A stretch of 64,000 nucleotides of DNA from Kitasatospora sp044457565 (GCF_044457565.1 NZ_JBITGZ010000009.1:221477-285476); one strand, 5' to 3'. Shown: positions 41,020 to 50,105, numbered from the stretch's first letter. Made by a program: numbers and translations. The notes: generated by a model not told the origin, from the letters alone.

Positions 41020-42552
41020 GTGACCGTCATCGCTGACCAGCCCACCGAGCACGGGCCCCGGCCGCCCGCCGGGGCCGCCCGGCCCGCGCCCGGCCCCGCC
41101 GCCGACGAGGGCCTCGCCCGCCGGCTCAAGGCGCTGGCCTGCACCGCCCCGCTGCACGACCTCGACAGCCGCAAGGTCAACCTGGCCGGCGAGTACGGCG
41201 GCTACGCCATGGCCGAGGTCGGCCTGGCCGCGATCGACCTCGTCACCCTCCACATGGACTTCGACACCGGCGCCGACCGCGACCTGGTGCTCGCCCGCCT
41301 GCTGCCCAGGGTCGCCGCCCAGAGCCCGGCCAGGCCCGGCGTCGAGCACGAGCGCGTCGCCCGCTGGGTGCTCGAGTCGCTGATCAACGTCGGCAGCGTC
41401 GACCGCGGCTTCCGCGCCGTCTACGGCACCTTCGGCGCCGACGGCGAGTACGTCCGCCGCGACTACGACTTCAAGCTGATCGAGGAGGTGCCCGGCCCCG
41501 ACGGCGGCGTCTACCTGCGCACCACCGACGAGGCGGTCAACGTCCTGGTCGGGGCGCTGGACACGGACGTCACCTCCGCCCAGATCGCCGCCGAGGTCAA
41601 GCTGGAGGTGCTGATCCGGCGCGGCCGCCTGGCCGACGCCCAGCTCGCCGCCGAGCAGGCCCGCTACCGCACCGTCCAGTACGCCGAGACGCTGCGCCGC
41701 GCTCTGGACGCCACCCGGCGTAACGTACGCGCCGTCGACTGGATGCAGACCATCCCCGACCTGATCGACGAGGCGCTCGACCACATCGCCGACCGGTACC
41801 GGCACGAGAACGCGATCCTCACCAACATCCGCCGCGCCCGCGACGAGGCCGAGGACCAGGAGCACAAGCGCCGCGCCGCCGAGCTCGTCGACATCGTCAA
41901 GGACTGCATCCGCCGCCACACCCAGCTGCAGACCCGCCTGCTGGAGGCCGGCCCGCTGTTCCGCGCCGAGCAGGACCGGCAGGCCTTCGCCACCCCGGGC
42001 CTGCGCACCGGCATCGACCTCTACGGCCAGCTGCTCGCCCCCCTGCTCCGGCTGCCGGTCGAGCAGGCCACCCGCCCCACCGACGCCTTCTTCGCCCGCG
42101 GCACCGGCCTGCGCACGCCCACCTCCGTACGCGTCACCGACCTGGTCGACCTGCTGCTCACCCCGCCGGTCGAGCGTGAGCACCTCGGCGCCGAGCTGCC
42201 CGACCCCGACCTGGTCGCCACCCCGGACGACAGCCGCTTCTCCGAGACGCAGCTGGAGGCCGCCCTGGAGCTGCTCGACCTGCCCGCCGACGCGCCCCGG
42301 CGGCTGTCCGGCCTGCTCGCCGAGGCCCGCCGCCAGGACCCGGACCTCCCGTACCTGGTCGCCCTGCTGGCCGTGCACGCGGCCAGCCCGCCGGTCGGCA
42401 CCGCCTACCGGCAGGGTGAGGAGCGCCTGCTCTTCGCCGTCGACGACGGCACCCAGCTGCGGGACGCCGAGTTCGGCGGCGCCGACCTCATCGTCGGCAG
42501 CGCCCTGCTGGACGCGGCCGGCATGGCCGCCGACCGGAAGGACGCGAGCTGA
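41020..42552 (+). CDS. First gene of SMC-like operon; possible kleisin (MukF/JetA-like) subunit
   Basis: The 510-residue protein has no motif I can name. It is soluble and largely helical: a globular N-terminal region (LKALACTAPLHDLDSRKVNLAGEYGGYAM), a stretch with VNVGSVDRGFRAVYG-type beta structure, then long charged helices (AEVKLEVLIRRGRLADAQLAAEQARYRTVQYAETLRRALDATRRN) and a C-terminal globular part. That plan (winged helix, coiled coil, winged helix) would suit a kleisin. The assignment rests mainly on gene order before a smaller protein and an SMC-like ATPase. It probably starts with a leaderless GTG. A DUF3375-type JetA signature was not recognised. Confidence 0.6.
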   Translation: MTVIADQPTEHGPRPPAGAARPAPGPAADEGLARRLKALACTAPLHDLDSRKVNLAGEYGGYAMAEVGLAAIDLVTLHMDFDTGADRDLVLARLLPRVAAQSPARPGVEHERVARWVLESLINVGSVDRGFRAVYGTFGADGEYVRRDYDFKLIEEVPGPDGGVYLRTTDEAVNVLVGALDTDVTSAQIAAEVKLEVLIRRGRLADAQLAAEQARYRTVQYAETLRRALDATRRNVRAVDWMQTIPDLIDEALDHIADRYRHENAILTNIRRARDEAEDQEHKRRAAELVDIVKDCIRRHTQLQTRLLEAGPLFRAEQDRQAFATPGLRTGIDLYGQLLAPLLRLPVEQATRPTDAFFARGTGLRTPTSVRVTDLVDLLLTPPVEREHLGAELPDPDLVATPDDSRFSETQLEAALELLDLPADAPRRLSGLLAEARRQDPDLPYLVALLAVHAASPPVGTAYRQGEERLLFAVDDGTQLRDAEFGGADLIVGSALLDAAGMAADRKDAS

Positions 42553-42610
42553 TGCAGCGCGAGCAGTTGACGGACCGCCGGTCGCAGAACCACCCCGAGG
42601 AGCACCGCCC

Positions 42611-43483
42611 GTGACGACCCACCACGACCTGTCCTGGGCCGCCGAGAGCGAACCCGCCCCCGCCGCGATCACCCCGGCCGACGTCGCCGACGCCGCCCGC
42701 CTGGTCTCCTTCGGTCTCCAGGCCAAGCTGCTGCCGGCGCGCGACGTCGAGTACGCGGAGCTGGTCCGCCGCCACCGCGAGGACCAGGCCTTCGCCCGGC
42801 TCGCCGACGCCGTCGCCACCGGCATGGGCCTGGTCGTCCTGGAGGTCTCCCCGCGCGCGGGGATGGCCGTCGCCGCCGCCGAGGACTCCGTGTTCGCCGT
42901 CCGGATGGGCGACTACGCCCGCCGCGCCGCCACCGAGACCACCGACCGCTTCCTGCACGGCCTCGCCCACCTGGCCGTCGCCGCGATGGCCTTCCCCCGC
43001 CCCGAGGACCTCGCCGACGACGGCTACCTCGGCCGGATCACCGTCAACGGCATCGACTCCTTCGTCCGCCAGGCCTGCCGCCGGCTGGAGGAGCAGGCCG
43101 ACGCCGAGGGCACCAACACCGACCCGCACAGCGACGCACCCGGGCTGGAGGCCGCCTGGCGGGTCTGGGCCCGGCGCACCGCCACCGGCGCCACCAAGGA
43201 CGCCCGCCGGCTGTCCGGCTCCACCATCGGCATCGTCGGCAAGGCCGTCCTCTTCCTGGTCGACTCCGGCTTCCTGCAGAAGACCTCGGACGACGCCGGC
43301 GGCACCTACCGCACCACCGCCCGCTACCAGCTCCAGGTCCGCGACCTCGCGAGCAGCGCCGCCATGGCCGAGCTGCTCGACCTCGGCATCGTCGCGGTCA
43401 GCGACGGCACCGCGACCCTGCTGCCCGCCGACCGGAGCGAGGAGCTGGTCGCCGACGCCGGCCTGCCCTTCCACTCGCTCTGA
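42611..43483 (+). CDS. Second gene of SMC-like operon; possible MukE/JetB-like subunit
   Basis: The 290-residue protein is acidic and helical with a hint of tandem winged helices: AARLVSFGLQAKLLPARDVEYAELVRRHR in the first half, and GIVGKAVLFLVDSGFLQKTSDDAGGTYRTTARYQLQVRDLASSAAMAELLDLGIVAV in the second, where the FLQKTSDDAGGTYRTTARYQLQ part looks like a wing. MukE, ScpB and JetB are winged-helix KITE proteins of this size range. GAGGAG lies eight bases before the GTG. It sits between the proposed kleisin and the SMC-like gene on one transcript. No domain name can be given from sequence alone. Confidence 0.6.
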   Translation: MTTHHDLSWAAESEPAPAAITPADVADAARLVSFGLQAKLLPARDVEYAELVRRHREDQAFARLADAVATGMGLVVLEVSPRAGMAVAAAEDSVFAVRMGDYARRAATETTDRFLHGLAHLAVAAMAFPRPEDLADDGYLGRITVNGIDSFVRQACRRLEEQADAEGTNTDPHSDAPGLEAAWRVWARRTATGATKDARRLSGSTIGIVGKAVLFLVDSGFLQKTSDDAGGTYRTTARYQLQVRDLASSAAMAELLDLGIVAVSDGTATLLPADRSEELVADAGLPFHSL

Positions 43484-43624
43484 CCGGGCCGCCGGCGAGA
43501 GCGCCCCACCGCCCGGCCCGGCCGGCCGCCTGCGCCACCGGCCCGTCCGCCGTCACCCGCCGTCCGCCGTCGCCGCCCGCCACTTCGCGCCAACGCCCCG
43601 CCTGCTACTGGAGAACCGCCGCAC

Positions 43625-46600
43625 ATGTACGAGCTCAACCGGGTCCGCCTGTACTCCATCGGACCGGCCGGCGCCCGCTACGCCGACACGGTGCTCGACC
43701 TGCGCGGCGTCGGCGAGCCGGTGCCCGACCCGGCGCCCCAGCAGCCCGGCCTGTTCGGTGAGGAGCCGGACGGCCCGCCCCGCCGGCCCGCCCCCGCCGG
43801 TGTGCTCTTCCTGGAGAACGGCGGCGGCAAGTCCGTCCTGCTCAAGCTGATCTTCTCGGTGATGCTCCCCGGCCACCGCAACACCCTCGGCGGCGCCAGC
43901 TCCGGAGTGCTGCGCAAGTTCCTGCTCGCCGACGACTGCGGCCACGTCGCCCTGGAGTGGCAGCACACCCTCACCGGCGAGCTGATCGTGGTCGGCAAGG
44001 TCAGCGAGTGGCGCGGCCGCCAGGTCTCCTCCGACCCCCGTAAGTTCGCCGAGACCTGGTACTCCTTCCGCCCCGGCCCCGGCCTGACCCTCGACTCGCT
44101 GCCCGTCGCCGAGCGCGTCAGCCTGGCCGGCGACCAGCGCGCCCGCGGCCGGCGCCGCACCATGAAGGGCTTCCGCGACGCCCTCACCGAGGCCGCCAAG
44201 GCCCACCCGCACCTGGGCCTGACCTTCGAGGACATCCACGACCGCTGGAACGAGCACCTCGGCGAGCTCGGGCTGGACCCCGAGCTCTTCCGCTACCAGC
44301 GCGAGATGAACGCCGACGAGGGTGAGGCCGCCGGCCTCTTCGCGGTCAAGCACGACTCCGACTTCACCGACCTGCTGCTGCGCGCCGTCACCGACACCCG
44401 GGACACCGACGGCCTCGCGGACCTCGTCCACGGCTTCGCCGCCAAGCTCGGCCGCCGCGCCGAACTCACCGCCGAACGCGACTTCACCGCCGGCTCCCTC
44501 GACCTGCTCCAGCGCATCGTCGACGCCACCACCGCCCGCGAGTCCGTCCGCGAGACGCACCGCACCGCCGAGCGCCGCACCCGCCGCCTCGCCCACGCCC
44601 TGACCTCCCGCGCCGCCGCCGAACGCGACCGCGCCCAGGACCTCGCCATCGAGGTCGCCGCCGCCGCGAGCGCGGTCACCGCCGCCGAGAGCGACCGCAC
44701 CCGGCACTCCCTGATCACCGCCGAACTCACCCACCGCCACGCCACCCTGGGCCTCGCCGCCGCCACCACCGAGGCCGCCGCCCTGCGCCGCGAGCTGATC
44801 GAGGCCCGCACCCTGCACTCCGCCTGGCAGGCCGCCGAGGCCGTCCTGCGCCACCGCGCCGCCGCCGACCGGGTCGCCCGGGTCGCCGCCGCCATCCGCG
44901 AGGCCGAACTCGACGCCGCCCCGGCGCTCGCCGCCCGCGCCAAGGCCGCCGGCGCGCTCGCCCGCGCCCTGGAGAGCGCCGCCACCGCCGCCGAGACCCG
45001 CGCCGACCAGGAGGAACTGCGCGCCGGCGAGCTCCAGTCGGACGGCGCCAAGGCCCAGTCCGACGCCACCGAGGCCGCCACCGCCGCCCAGAAGGCCCGC
45101 AGCGAGGCCGACCACCTGCGCCAGCGCCTCGCCGAGGTCGAGCAGGAGACCCAGGCCGCCGTCGCCTCCGGCTGGATCGACGGCGGCGACGAGGCGGACG
45201 GCACGGCAGGCGACCCGGCCCGCGCCGCCCTGAACGCCGCCGACGCCGAGAAGGCCGCCACCGCTGCCCTCGACCAGGCCCGCGCCGCCGCCGAGCAGTC
45301 CGCCGCCCGAGTCCGGCAGGCCGCCGCCCTCCAGGCCAGGGCCGAACTCGCCGCCGCCCGCGCCAGCGACGCCCGGAAGGGCGCGGGCGCCGCCCTCGCC
45401 GCCGAACAGCGCACCGCCGCCCTGCTCGCCGCCGAACCCAGGCTCGCCGAACTGCTCTCCCTCACCCCGTACACCGAGGGCGCCGACGAAGCCGCCGGCT
45501 TCCTCACCCCCGCCGTACTGGACCGCAGCGCCGAGACCCTGCGCGAGCTGCTCGACCAGTCCGTCGCCACCGCCGAACGCACCCTCTTCGACCTGCGAAC
45601 GGCCGCCGCCGACGACTCCCGCATCCTCGCCGCCCTCGGCGACGGCGGACTGCTGCCCCCCGGCCCGGACGTCCTCGCCACCGTCGAGTACCTCGGCGAG
45701 CACGGCATCCCCGCCCTGCCCGGCTGGCGCTACCTCGCCCAGTCCGTCGACCCCGCCGACCACGACGCCATCCTCGCCGCCCGCCCCGAACTGGTCGACG
45801 GTGTCGTCGTCACCGACCCAGGCTCGCTCGACCGCGCCCGCGAGGCCCTCCAGGCCGCCGCCCTGCTGCCGCGCTCCACCGTCGCCGTCGGCACCGCCGC
45901 CGCCCTGATCGCCCCGATCACCGGCCAGCCGGCCTTCTTCCTCGTGCCGCCGAACCCGGCCATGCACGACGAGAGCGCCGCCGACGACGAACGCCGCGAA
46001 CTGCGCACCCGCGCCGCCGCCCGTGAGGAGCACATCCGCGAACTCGCCGCCCGCCTCGGCGGCGACCGCGCCCTGGCCGCCCGCCTCGCCTCCTGGCACG
46101 CCCAGTGCCCGCCCGGCACGCTCGCCGAACTCGCCGCCGCCGCCGAGGCCGCCCGCGAGCACGCCGAGCAGGCCGCCGCCGAACTCACCACCCTGCGCGC
46201 CGAGCACGCCGAGGCCGAGAGCGACCACGCCGCCGCCGCGTCCGCGCACGAGGAGCGCCGCGAGGCCGCCCAGCACACCCGCCGCCGCGCCGACGCCCTC
46301 GCCGGCCTCGCGTTCCGGCTGCGCGAACGCGCCAACTGGACCAGGTCCCTGCGCGAACTCGCCGAGGACGCCACCGAGTGCGAGCGCCGCCAGGCCGTCT
46401 GCGCCGAACGCGCTCGCACCTGCGACGAGGACCGCCGCGCCGCCCAGCGCGCCGCCGACGACGCCCGCCGCACCGTCCGCACCCTGCGCGCCGAACGCGC
46501 CGAACTGTCCGTCACCGACCTCACCGACCCCGGCGAGCAGACCCCCAGCTCGCTGCCCGCCCTGCGCGAGGCCTACCGCGCCGCCTCCCAGCTCTACGAG

Positions 46601-48196
46601 AAGGTCGGCGTCGGCGCCGACCTGCGCGCCGAACAGGCCCGCGCCGAGGGCGACGAGGCCGCCGCAGCCACCGAACTCGACCGCCTCACCAACAAGGTCC
46701 GCACCCGCGCCGAGGAGCTGCTCGCCAGCCCCGACGGCGCCGACGGCCCCGCCCGCCAGGCCGCCGCCACCCGCGCCGAGGAGCTCGTCGCCACCATCGA
46801 GGCCCGCTCCGCCGCCGCCAGCGAACAGCTCGGCCGGCTGCGCGGCGAAGCCGAACGCTCCGCCCCCGCCACCGGCGAGGCGCACACCGACCTGCCCGAG
46901 GACCTCGTCCCCACCGACCCCGAGCACGCCCAGGCCCTGCTGCGCACCGCCACCACCCGCCTCGCCGAACGCCGCGAGCGCCTGGAGACGGCCCGCACCG
47001 AGTACGCCGACCTCCAGCGCACCTTCGAGGCCGCCCAGAGCGCCGCCGCCGACTTCGAGGAGAGTGCCGGCCAGCTCCGCGACGGCCTGCGCGAACACCA
47101 GGACGAGCCCGAGCAGCCCGTCGAGCCCTACCTCGGCAGCCTCGCCGAGGCCCGCGCCGGCGCCGCCGAGACCCGCCGCACCCTGCGCACCGCCGCCGCC
47201 GAGCTCTCCGGCGCCGAACTCGCCGTCCGGGACGCCGCCGACGCGCTGATCCGGCACGCCAACGCGGCCCGCTACGAGGCCGTCCGCACCCCCGCCCGCC
47301 AGCAGATCCGCGAGCTGCCCGCCGCCGCCCTGCCCGACCACGCCGCCGCCTGGGCCATCGCCTTCGCACCGCGCCTGCGGGTGCTCTCCGACGAGCTGGA
47401 GCAGCTGGAACGCAACCGCGGCAGCATCATCGACCGGCTGCGCGGACTCGTCGAGACCTCCCTCGCCACCCTGCGCGCCGCCCAGCGCCTCTCCCGGCTG
47501 CCCGAGGGGCTGGGGGAGTGGTCCGGCCAGGAGTTCCTGCGCATCCGCTTCGACGACCCGGACCAGACCCTGCTGGTCGAGCGGCTCGGCGAGGTCATCG
47601 ACGAGGCCACCCGCGCCGCCGTCCGCAAGAACTCCGACCTGCGCCGCGACGGCATGTCCCTGCTGCTGCGCGGCGTCGCCGCCGCCATCGGCCCGCGCGG
47701 CGTCAGCGTCGAGATCCTCAAGCCCGACGCGGTGCTGCGCGCCGAGCGGGTCAGCGTCGGCCAGATGTCCGACGTCTTCTCCGGCGGCCAGCTGCTCACC
47801 GCCGCCATCGCGCTCTACTGCACGATGGCCGCGCTGCGCGCCAACGACCGTGGCCAGTCCCAGTTGCGGCACGCCGGCACGCTGTTCCTCGACAACCCGA
47901 TCGGCCGGGCCAACGCCACCTACCTGCTGGAGCTCCAGCGGGCCGTCGCCGACGCGCTCGGCGTCCAGCTGATCTACACCACCGGCCTCTTCGACACCAC
48001 CGCCCTCGCCGAGTTCCCGCTGGTCATCCGGCTGCGCAACGACGCGGACCTGCGGGCGGGGCTGAAGTACATCTCGGTGGAGGAGCACCTGCGCCCGGGC
48101 CTGCCCGCCCCGCAGGACCCGGACGGCCCGGCCATCCACGGCGAGATCACCGCCACCCGGATGTTCAAGCGCCCGGCGGAGGCCCCCACGTCCTGA
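43625..48196 (+). CDS. SMC-like ATPase (MukB/JetC-like), 1523 residues
   Basis: This is a large SMC/RAD50-like protein. Walker A is FLENGGGKSVLLKLIF (residues 63-78), after an unusual Pro-rich insertion at 31-57. Long Ala/Glu/Arg coiled coils flank a globular hinge at about 613-785 (LGEHGIPALPGWRYLAQSV to PAFFLVPPNPAMHD). The C-terminal head has the signature VFSGGQLLTAAIALYC near 1385 and Walker B TLFLDNPIGRANATYLLELQ near 1416, where Asn replaces the catalytic Glu. It probably forms a ring-shaped complex with the two preceding proteins, acting on DNA topology, segregation or defence against plasmids. It does not look like the canonical bacterial Smc or the SbcC head. Confidence 0.88.
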   Translation: MYELNRVRLYSIGPAGARYADTVLDLRGVGEPVPDPAPQQPGLFGEEPDGPPRRPAPAGVLFLENGGGKSVLLKLIFSVMLPGHRNTLGGASSGVLRKFLLADDCGHVALEWQHTLTGELIVVGKVSEWRGRQVSSDPRKFAETWYSFRPGPGLTLDSLPVAERVSLAGDQRARGRRRTMKGFRDALTEAAKAHPHLGLTFEDIHDRWNEHLGELGLDPELFRYQREMNADEGEAAGLFAVKHDSDFTDLLLRAVTDTRDTDGLADLVHGFAAKLGRRAELTAERDFTAGSLDLLQRIVDATTARESVRETHRTAERRTRRLAHALTSRAAAERDRAQDLAIEVAAAASAVTAAESDRTRHSLITAELTHRHATLGLAAATTEAAALRRELIEARTLHSAWQAAEAVLRHRAAADRVARVAAAIREAELDAAPALAARAKAAGALARALESAATAAETRADQEELRAGELQSDGAKAQSDATEAATAAQKARSEADHLRQRLAEVEQETQAAVASGWIDGGDEADGTAGDPARAALNAADAEKAATAALDQARAAAEQSAARVRQAAALQARAELAAARASDARKGAGAALAAEQRTAALLAAEPRLAELLSLTPYTEGADEAAGFLTPAVLDRSAETLRELLDQSVATAERTLFDLRTAAADDSRILAALGDGGLLPPGPDVLATVEYLGEHGIPALPGWRYLAQSVDPADHDAILAARPELVDGVVVTDPGSLDRAREALQAAALLPRSTVAVGTAAALIAPITGQPAFFLVPPNPAMHDESAADDERRELRTRAAAREEHIRELAARLGGDRALAARLASWHAQCPPGTLAELAAAAEAAREHAEQAAAELTTLRAEHAEAESDHAAAASAHEERREAAQHTRRRADALAGLAFRLRERANWTRSLRELAEDATECERRQAVCAERARTCDEDRRAAQRAADDARRTVRTLRAERAELSVTDLTDPGEQTPSSLPALREAYRAASQLYEKVGVGADLRAEQARAEGDEAAAATELDRLTNKVRTRAEELLASPDGADGPARQAAATRAEELVATIEARSAAASEQLGRLRGEAERSAPATGEAHTDLPEDLVPTDPEHAQALLRTATTRLAERRERLETARTEYADLQRTFEAAQSAAADFEESAGQLRDGLREHQDEPEQPVEPYLGSLAEARAGAAETRRTLRTAAAELSGAELAVRDAADALIRHANAARYEAVRTPARQQIRELPAAALPDHAAAWAIAFAPRLRVLSDELEQLERNRGSIIDRLRGLVETSLATLRAAQRLSRLPEGLGEWSGQEFLRIRFDDPDQTLLVERLGEVIDEATRAAVRKNSDLRRDGMSLLLRGVAAAIGPRGVSVEILKPDAVLRAERVSVGQMSDVFSGGQLLTAAIALYCTMAALRANDRGQSQLRHAGTLFLDNPIGRANATYLLELQRAVADALGVQLIYTTGLFDTTALAEFPLVIRLRNDADLRAGLKYISVEEHLRPGLPAPQDPDGPAIHGEITATRMFKRPAEAPTS

Positions 48197-48233
48197 TCCG
48201 CCACCCGCCGGTGACCTGGCGCGGCCACTGGCC

Positions 48234-48239
48234 TAGCGT
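48234..48239 (+). promoter_or_regulatory. -10 element of leaderless metallophosphoesterase transcript
   Basis: TAGCGT ends seven bases before the ATG at 48247. Confidence 0.55.
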
Positions 48240-48246
48240 AGGGCGC

Positions 48247-49038
48247 ATGCTGACGATCGCTCACTTCAGTGACATCCACCTCGGCCAGGAGTACCAGGGG
48301 GACGGCGGCGCCCGCGCCAGGGCCCGGGCCGAGCAGGTCATGGCCTACCTCGGGCGGATGCCCGGGCCGCTGACCGCCGTCCTGGTCACCGGGGACATCG
48401 CCGACCACGGCGCGCCCGCCGAGTACGAGCTGGCGGCCAAGGTGCTGGCCTCGGACCTGCCGGTGCTGACCTGTCCCGGCAACCACGATGTGCGCGCCCC
48501 CTACCGGCGGGGCCTGCTCGGCGAGGAGACCACCGAGGCCGGTGCCGAGCCGGCCGACGGACCGGCCGACGGGCCGGTCAACCGGGTGCACCAGCTGCCC
48601 GGCGCCACGCTGCTGCTCTGCGACTCCTCCATCCCCGGCCGGGACGACGGCCTGCTGGACGAGCAGACGCTGGCCTGGCTCGACCGCAGCCTCGGCGAGG
48701 GCCCGCAGGACGTGCCCGCACTCGTGGCCTTCCATCACCCGCCGGTCGTGCTGCACCTGCCCTACGTCGACCCGATGCGCCAGTTCGGCGAGGAGCGCCT
48801 CGCCGAGGTGCTGGCCCGCCACCCCCGGGTCGCGGGCCTGCTCTGCGGGCACTCGCACACCGCGGCCGCCACCACCTTCGCGGGTCTGCCGCTGCTGGTG
48901 GCGCCCGGGGTGGTGTCCACCGTGGCCATGGCCTGCGAGGGCGGGCCGGACATCAGCTTCGACCAGCCGCCGATGGTCGCGTTCCATCTGCTGGAGGACG
49001 ACGGCCGGCTGACCACTCACCTGCGCGTCGCACTCTGA
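48247..49038 (+). CDS. Metallophosphoesterase (CpdA/Icc-like)
   Basis: The 263-residue enzyme has all five motifs of the calcineurin-like fold: FSDIHLG (metal Asp/His), VLVTGDIADHG, CPGNHDVRAP, VAFHHPPVV and LCGHSHTAA. The spacing is that of class III cyclic-nucleotide phosphodiesterases, and the C-terminal part VAPGVVSTVAMACEGGPDISFDQPP is usual for streptomycete members. It could hydrolyse cyclic nucleotides or other phosphodiesters. It lies 50 bp after the SMC-like gene but has its own promoter-like element, so a functional link to that operon is possible, not shown. Confidence 0.88.
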   Translation: MLTIAHFSDIHLGQEYQGDGGARARARAEQVMAYLGRMPGPLTAVLVTGDIADHGAPAEYELAAKVLASDLPVLTCPGNHDVRAPYRRGLLGEETTEAGAEPADGPADGPVNRVHQLPGATLLLCDSSIPGRDDGLLDEQTLAWLDRSLGEGPQDVPALVAFHHPPVVLHLPYVDPMRQFGEERLAEVLARHPRVAGLLCGHSHTAAATTFAGLPLLVAPGVVSTVAMACEGGPDISFDQPPMVAFHLLEDDGRLTTHLRVAL

Positions 49039-49044
49039 CGGCGG

Positions 49045-49064
49045 CCGGGCGGGCGGTCGCCCGG
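49045..49064. terminator. GC-rich hairpin after metallophosphoesterase
   Basis: ccgggcg (49045-49051) pairs with cgcccgg (49058-49064). It follows the stop codon by seven bases and lies between convergent genes. Confidence 0.55.
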
Positions 49065-49121
49065 GGCCCGGGGCAGTCGGTGCGTCCGGGCGTCTGGGTA
49101 GTCGGTGCGCCCGGGCTGCGC

Positions 49122-49586
49122 TCAGAACGCGAACACCGGTCCGGTGGCCAGTTCCAGGGCGCACTCGTTGCCGAACCTCCGCTCCCACTGCACCGGCCGG
49201 CCGCGCCACGCGCCCGCCGCGCTCGCCATGACCGGCCGGTGCAACTGGTAGCAGAGGCCGTCGGACGGCGGCAGGCCGGCCGGATCGCCGTCCGCGGCGG
49301 CGAGCGCGACGCAGGCCTCCGCGACCCTGGGGTGGCTGCCGCCGTCCGGTCCGCAGAACAGCTCGACGGACCGGCTCCGCCCCTTGCCGCTCCCGTGCCG
49401 GCCCCCGGGGCCGTCGTAGGGGTCGTCGGGTGTGGCGCCGAGCCGCTCGGCCGGGCCGGGCTGCTGCTCGATGGTGAGCACCAGCCCGGCCTGGCCGGCG
49501 GGGACGGCCGCCGGTGCCGGGGTCGGCCAGGCGAGGACGGAGAGCAGCGCGGCCGCGGTGGCGGCCCGTACGCGGAGAGGAATCAC
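49122..49586 (-). CDS. Subtilisin-inhibitor-like (SSI) secreted protease inhibitor
   Basis: The 154-residue protein has a signal peptide (residues 1-27, ending PAPAA) and the SSI fold: LVLTIEQQPG, ELFCGPDGGSHPRVAEACVAL, RRFGNECALELATGPVFAF, with four Cys at 78, 92, 112 and 142 matching the two SSI disulfides. An insertion of about 20 residues (DDPYDGPGGRHGSGKG) lengthens the first loop. The reactive-site loop reads C-Y-Q-L-H-R-P (112-118); by alignment to SSI the P1 residue is Gln114, where known inhibitors usually have Met, Lys or Arg. It should control extracellular proteases during development. The start is GTG. Confidence 0.88.
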   Translation of the reverse strand: MIPLRVRAATAAALLSVLAWPTPAPAAVPAGQAGLVLTIEQQPGPAERLGATPDDPYDGPGGRHGSGKGRSRSVELFCGPDGGSHPRVAEACVALAAADGDPAGLPPSDGLCYQLHRPVMASAAGAWRGRPVQWERRFGNECALELATGPVFAF

Positions 49587-49709
49587 GGCCGAACAGATAT
49601 CAGCGCGACGGCTCCCACGTCGTCTCCGTCACCCGATGGTGGGCGGGGCGCCCGTCAGGCTGACGGCCGCTCACACTCCGCAGCCCCCGCGCCCGGCCGC
49701 CGTCCGCGC

Positions 49710-50105
49710 TCACACCCACAGGTCCCGGGTGGGCCGCGCAGCCGCCCGCTCGCCGCCTGGTCGCAGCGGCCCCCGCGGCGGGGCGATCCGGCCCAGGCCG
49801 CCGGTGGCCTGGCTCCCGTCGGCCTGGCTCCCGTCGGCCTGGCTCCCGGCCATCGGCGAGGCCGAGTTGGGGCCGCGCCTTCGCTGGGCGGCGATCTGGC
49901 GGGAGATCATGATCTCCAGCAGGCTCCAGGTCGTGCCGAACACGCCCAGTGCCACCACCATCAGAGCCGGCGTCAGCAGCCAGCTCCCGGCGTAGGACGC
50001 CAGTGTCGCCAGCATCAGGCTGACCAGGGTGCAGGACAGGCACATCCAGGCCCGGATCGCGGCGGCCCGCACCTCGTCGGGCAGTCGGCGGCGTACGGCG
50101 GACAT
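49710..50105 (-). CDS. Small membrane protein with Gly/Ser/Gln repeats
   Basis: The 131-residue protein has two membrane helices (WMCLSCTLVSLMLATLASYAG and LLTPALMVVALGVFGTTWSLL) and a C-terminal tail with three tandem GSQAD/T units (encoded by 15-bp repeats near 49806-49850). The N-terminus is basic (RRRLPDEVRAAAIRAW). The start is uncertain; the frame is open upstream and an ATG at 50105 is used because the hydrophobic part and basic leader follow it. The family is unknown to me, though two-helix proteins of this type are common in streptomycetes. Confidence 0.6.
   Translation of the reverse strand: MSAVRRRLPDEVRAAAIRAWMCLSCTLVSLMLATLASYAGSWLLTPALMVVALGVFGTTWSLLEIMISRQIAAQRRRGPNSASPMAGSQADGSQADGSQATGGLGRIAPPRGPLRPGGERAAARPTRDLWV

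Noticed and set aside
43553..48139. Open reading frame of about 1528 codons antisense to the SMC-like gene
   Set aside because: It is a Gly/Leu/Val/Ala-rich shadow caused by extreme GC bias in the codon positions of the real gene. The sense strand has P-loop, hinge, signature and Walker B.
41020..48196. Direct naming as a Wadjet (JetABCD) anti-plasmid system
   Set aside because: No JetD nuclease gene is adjacent and I could not recognise the JetA/JetB/JetC domain families, so only resemblance in layout is claimed.
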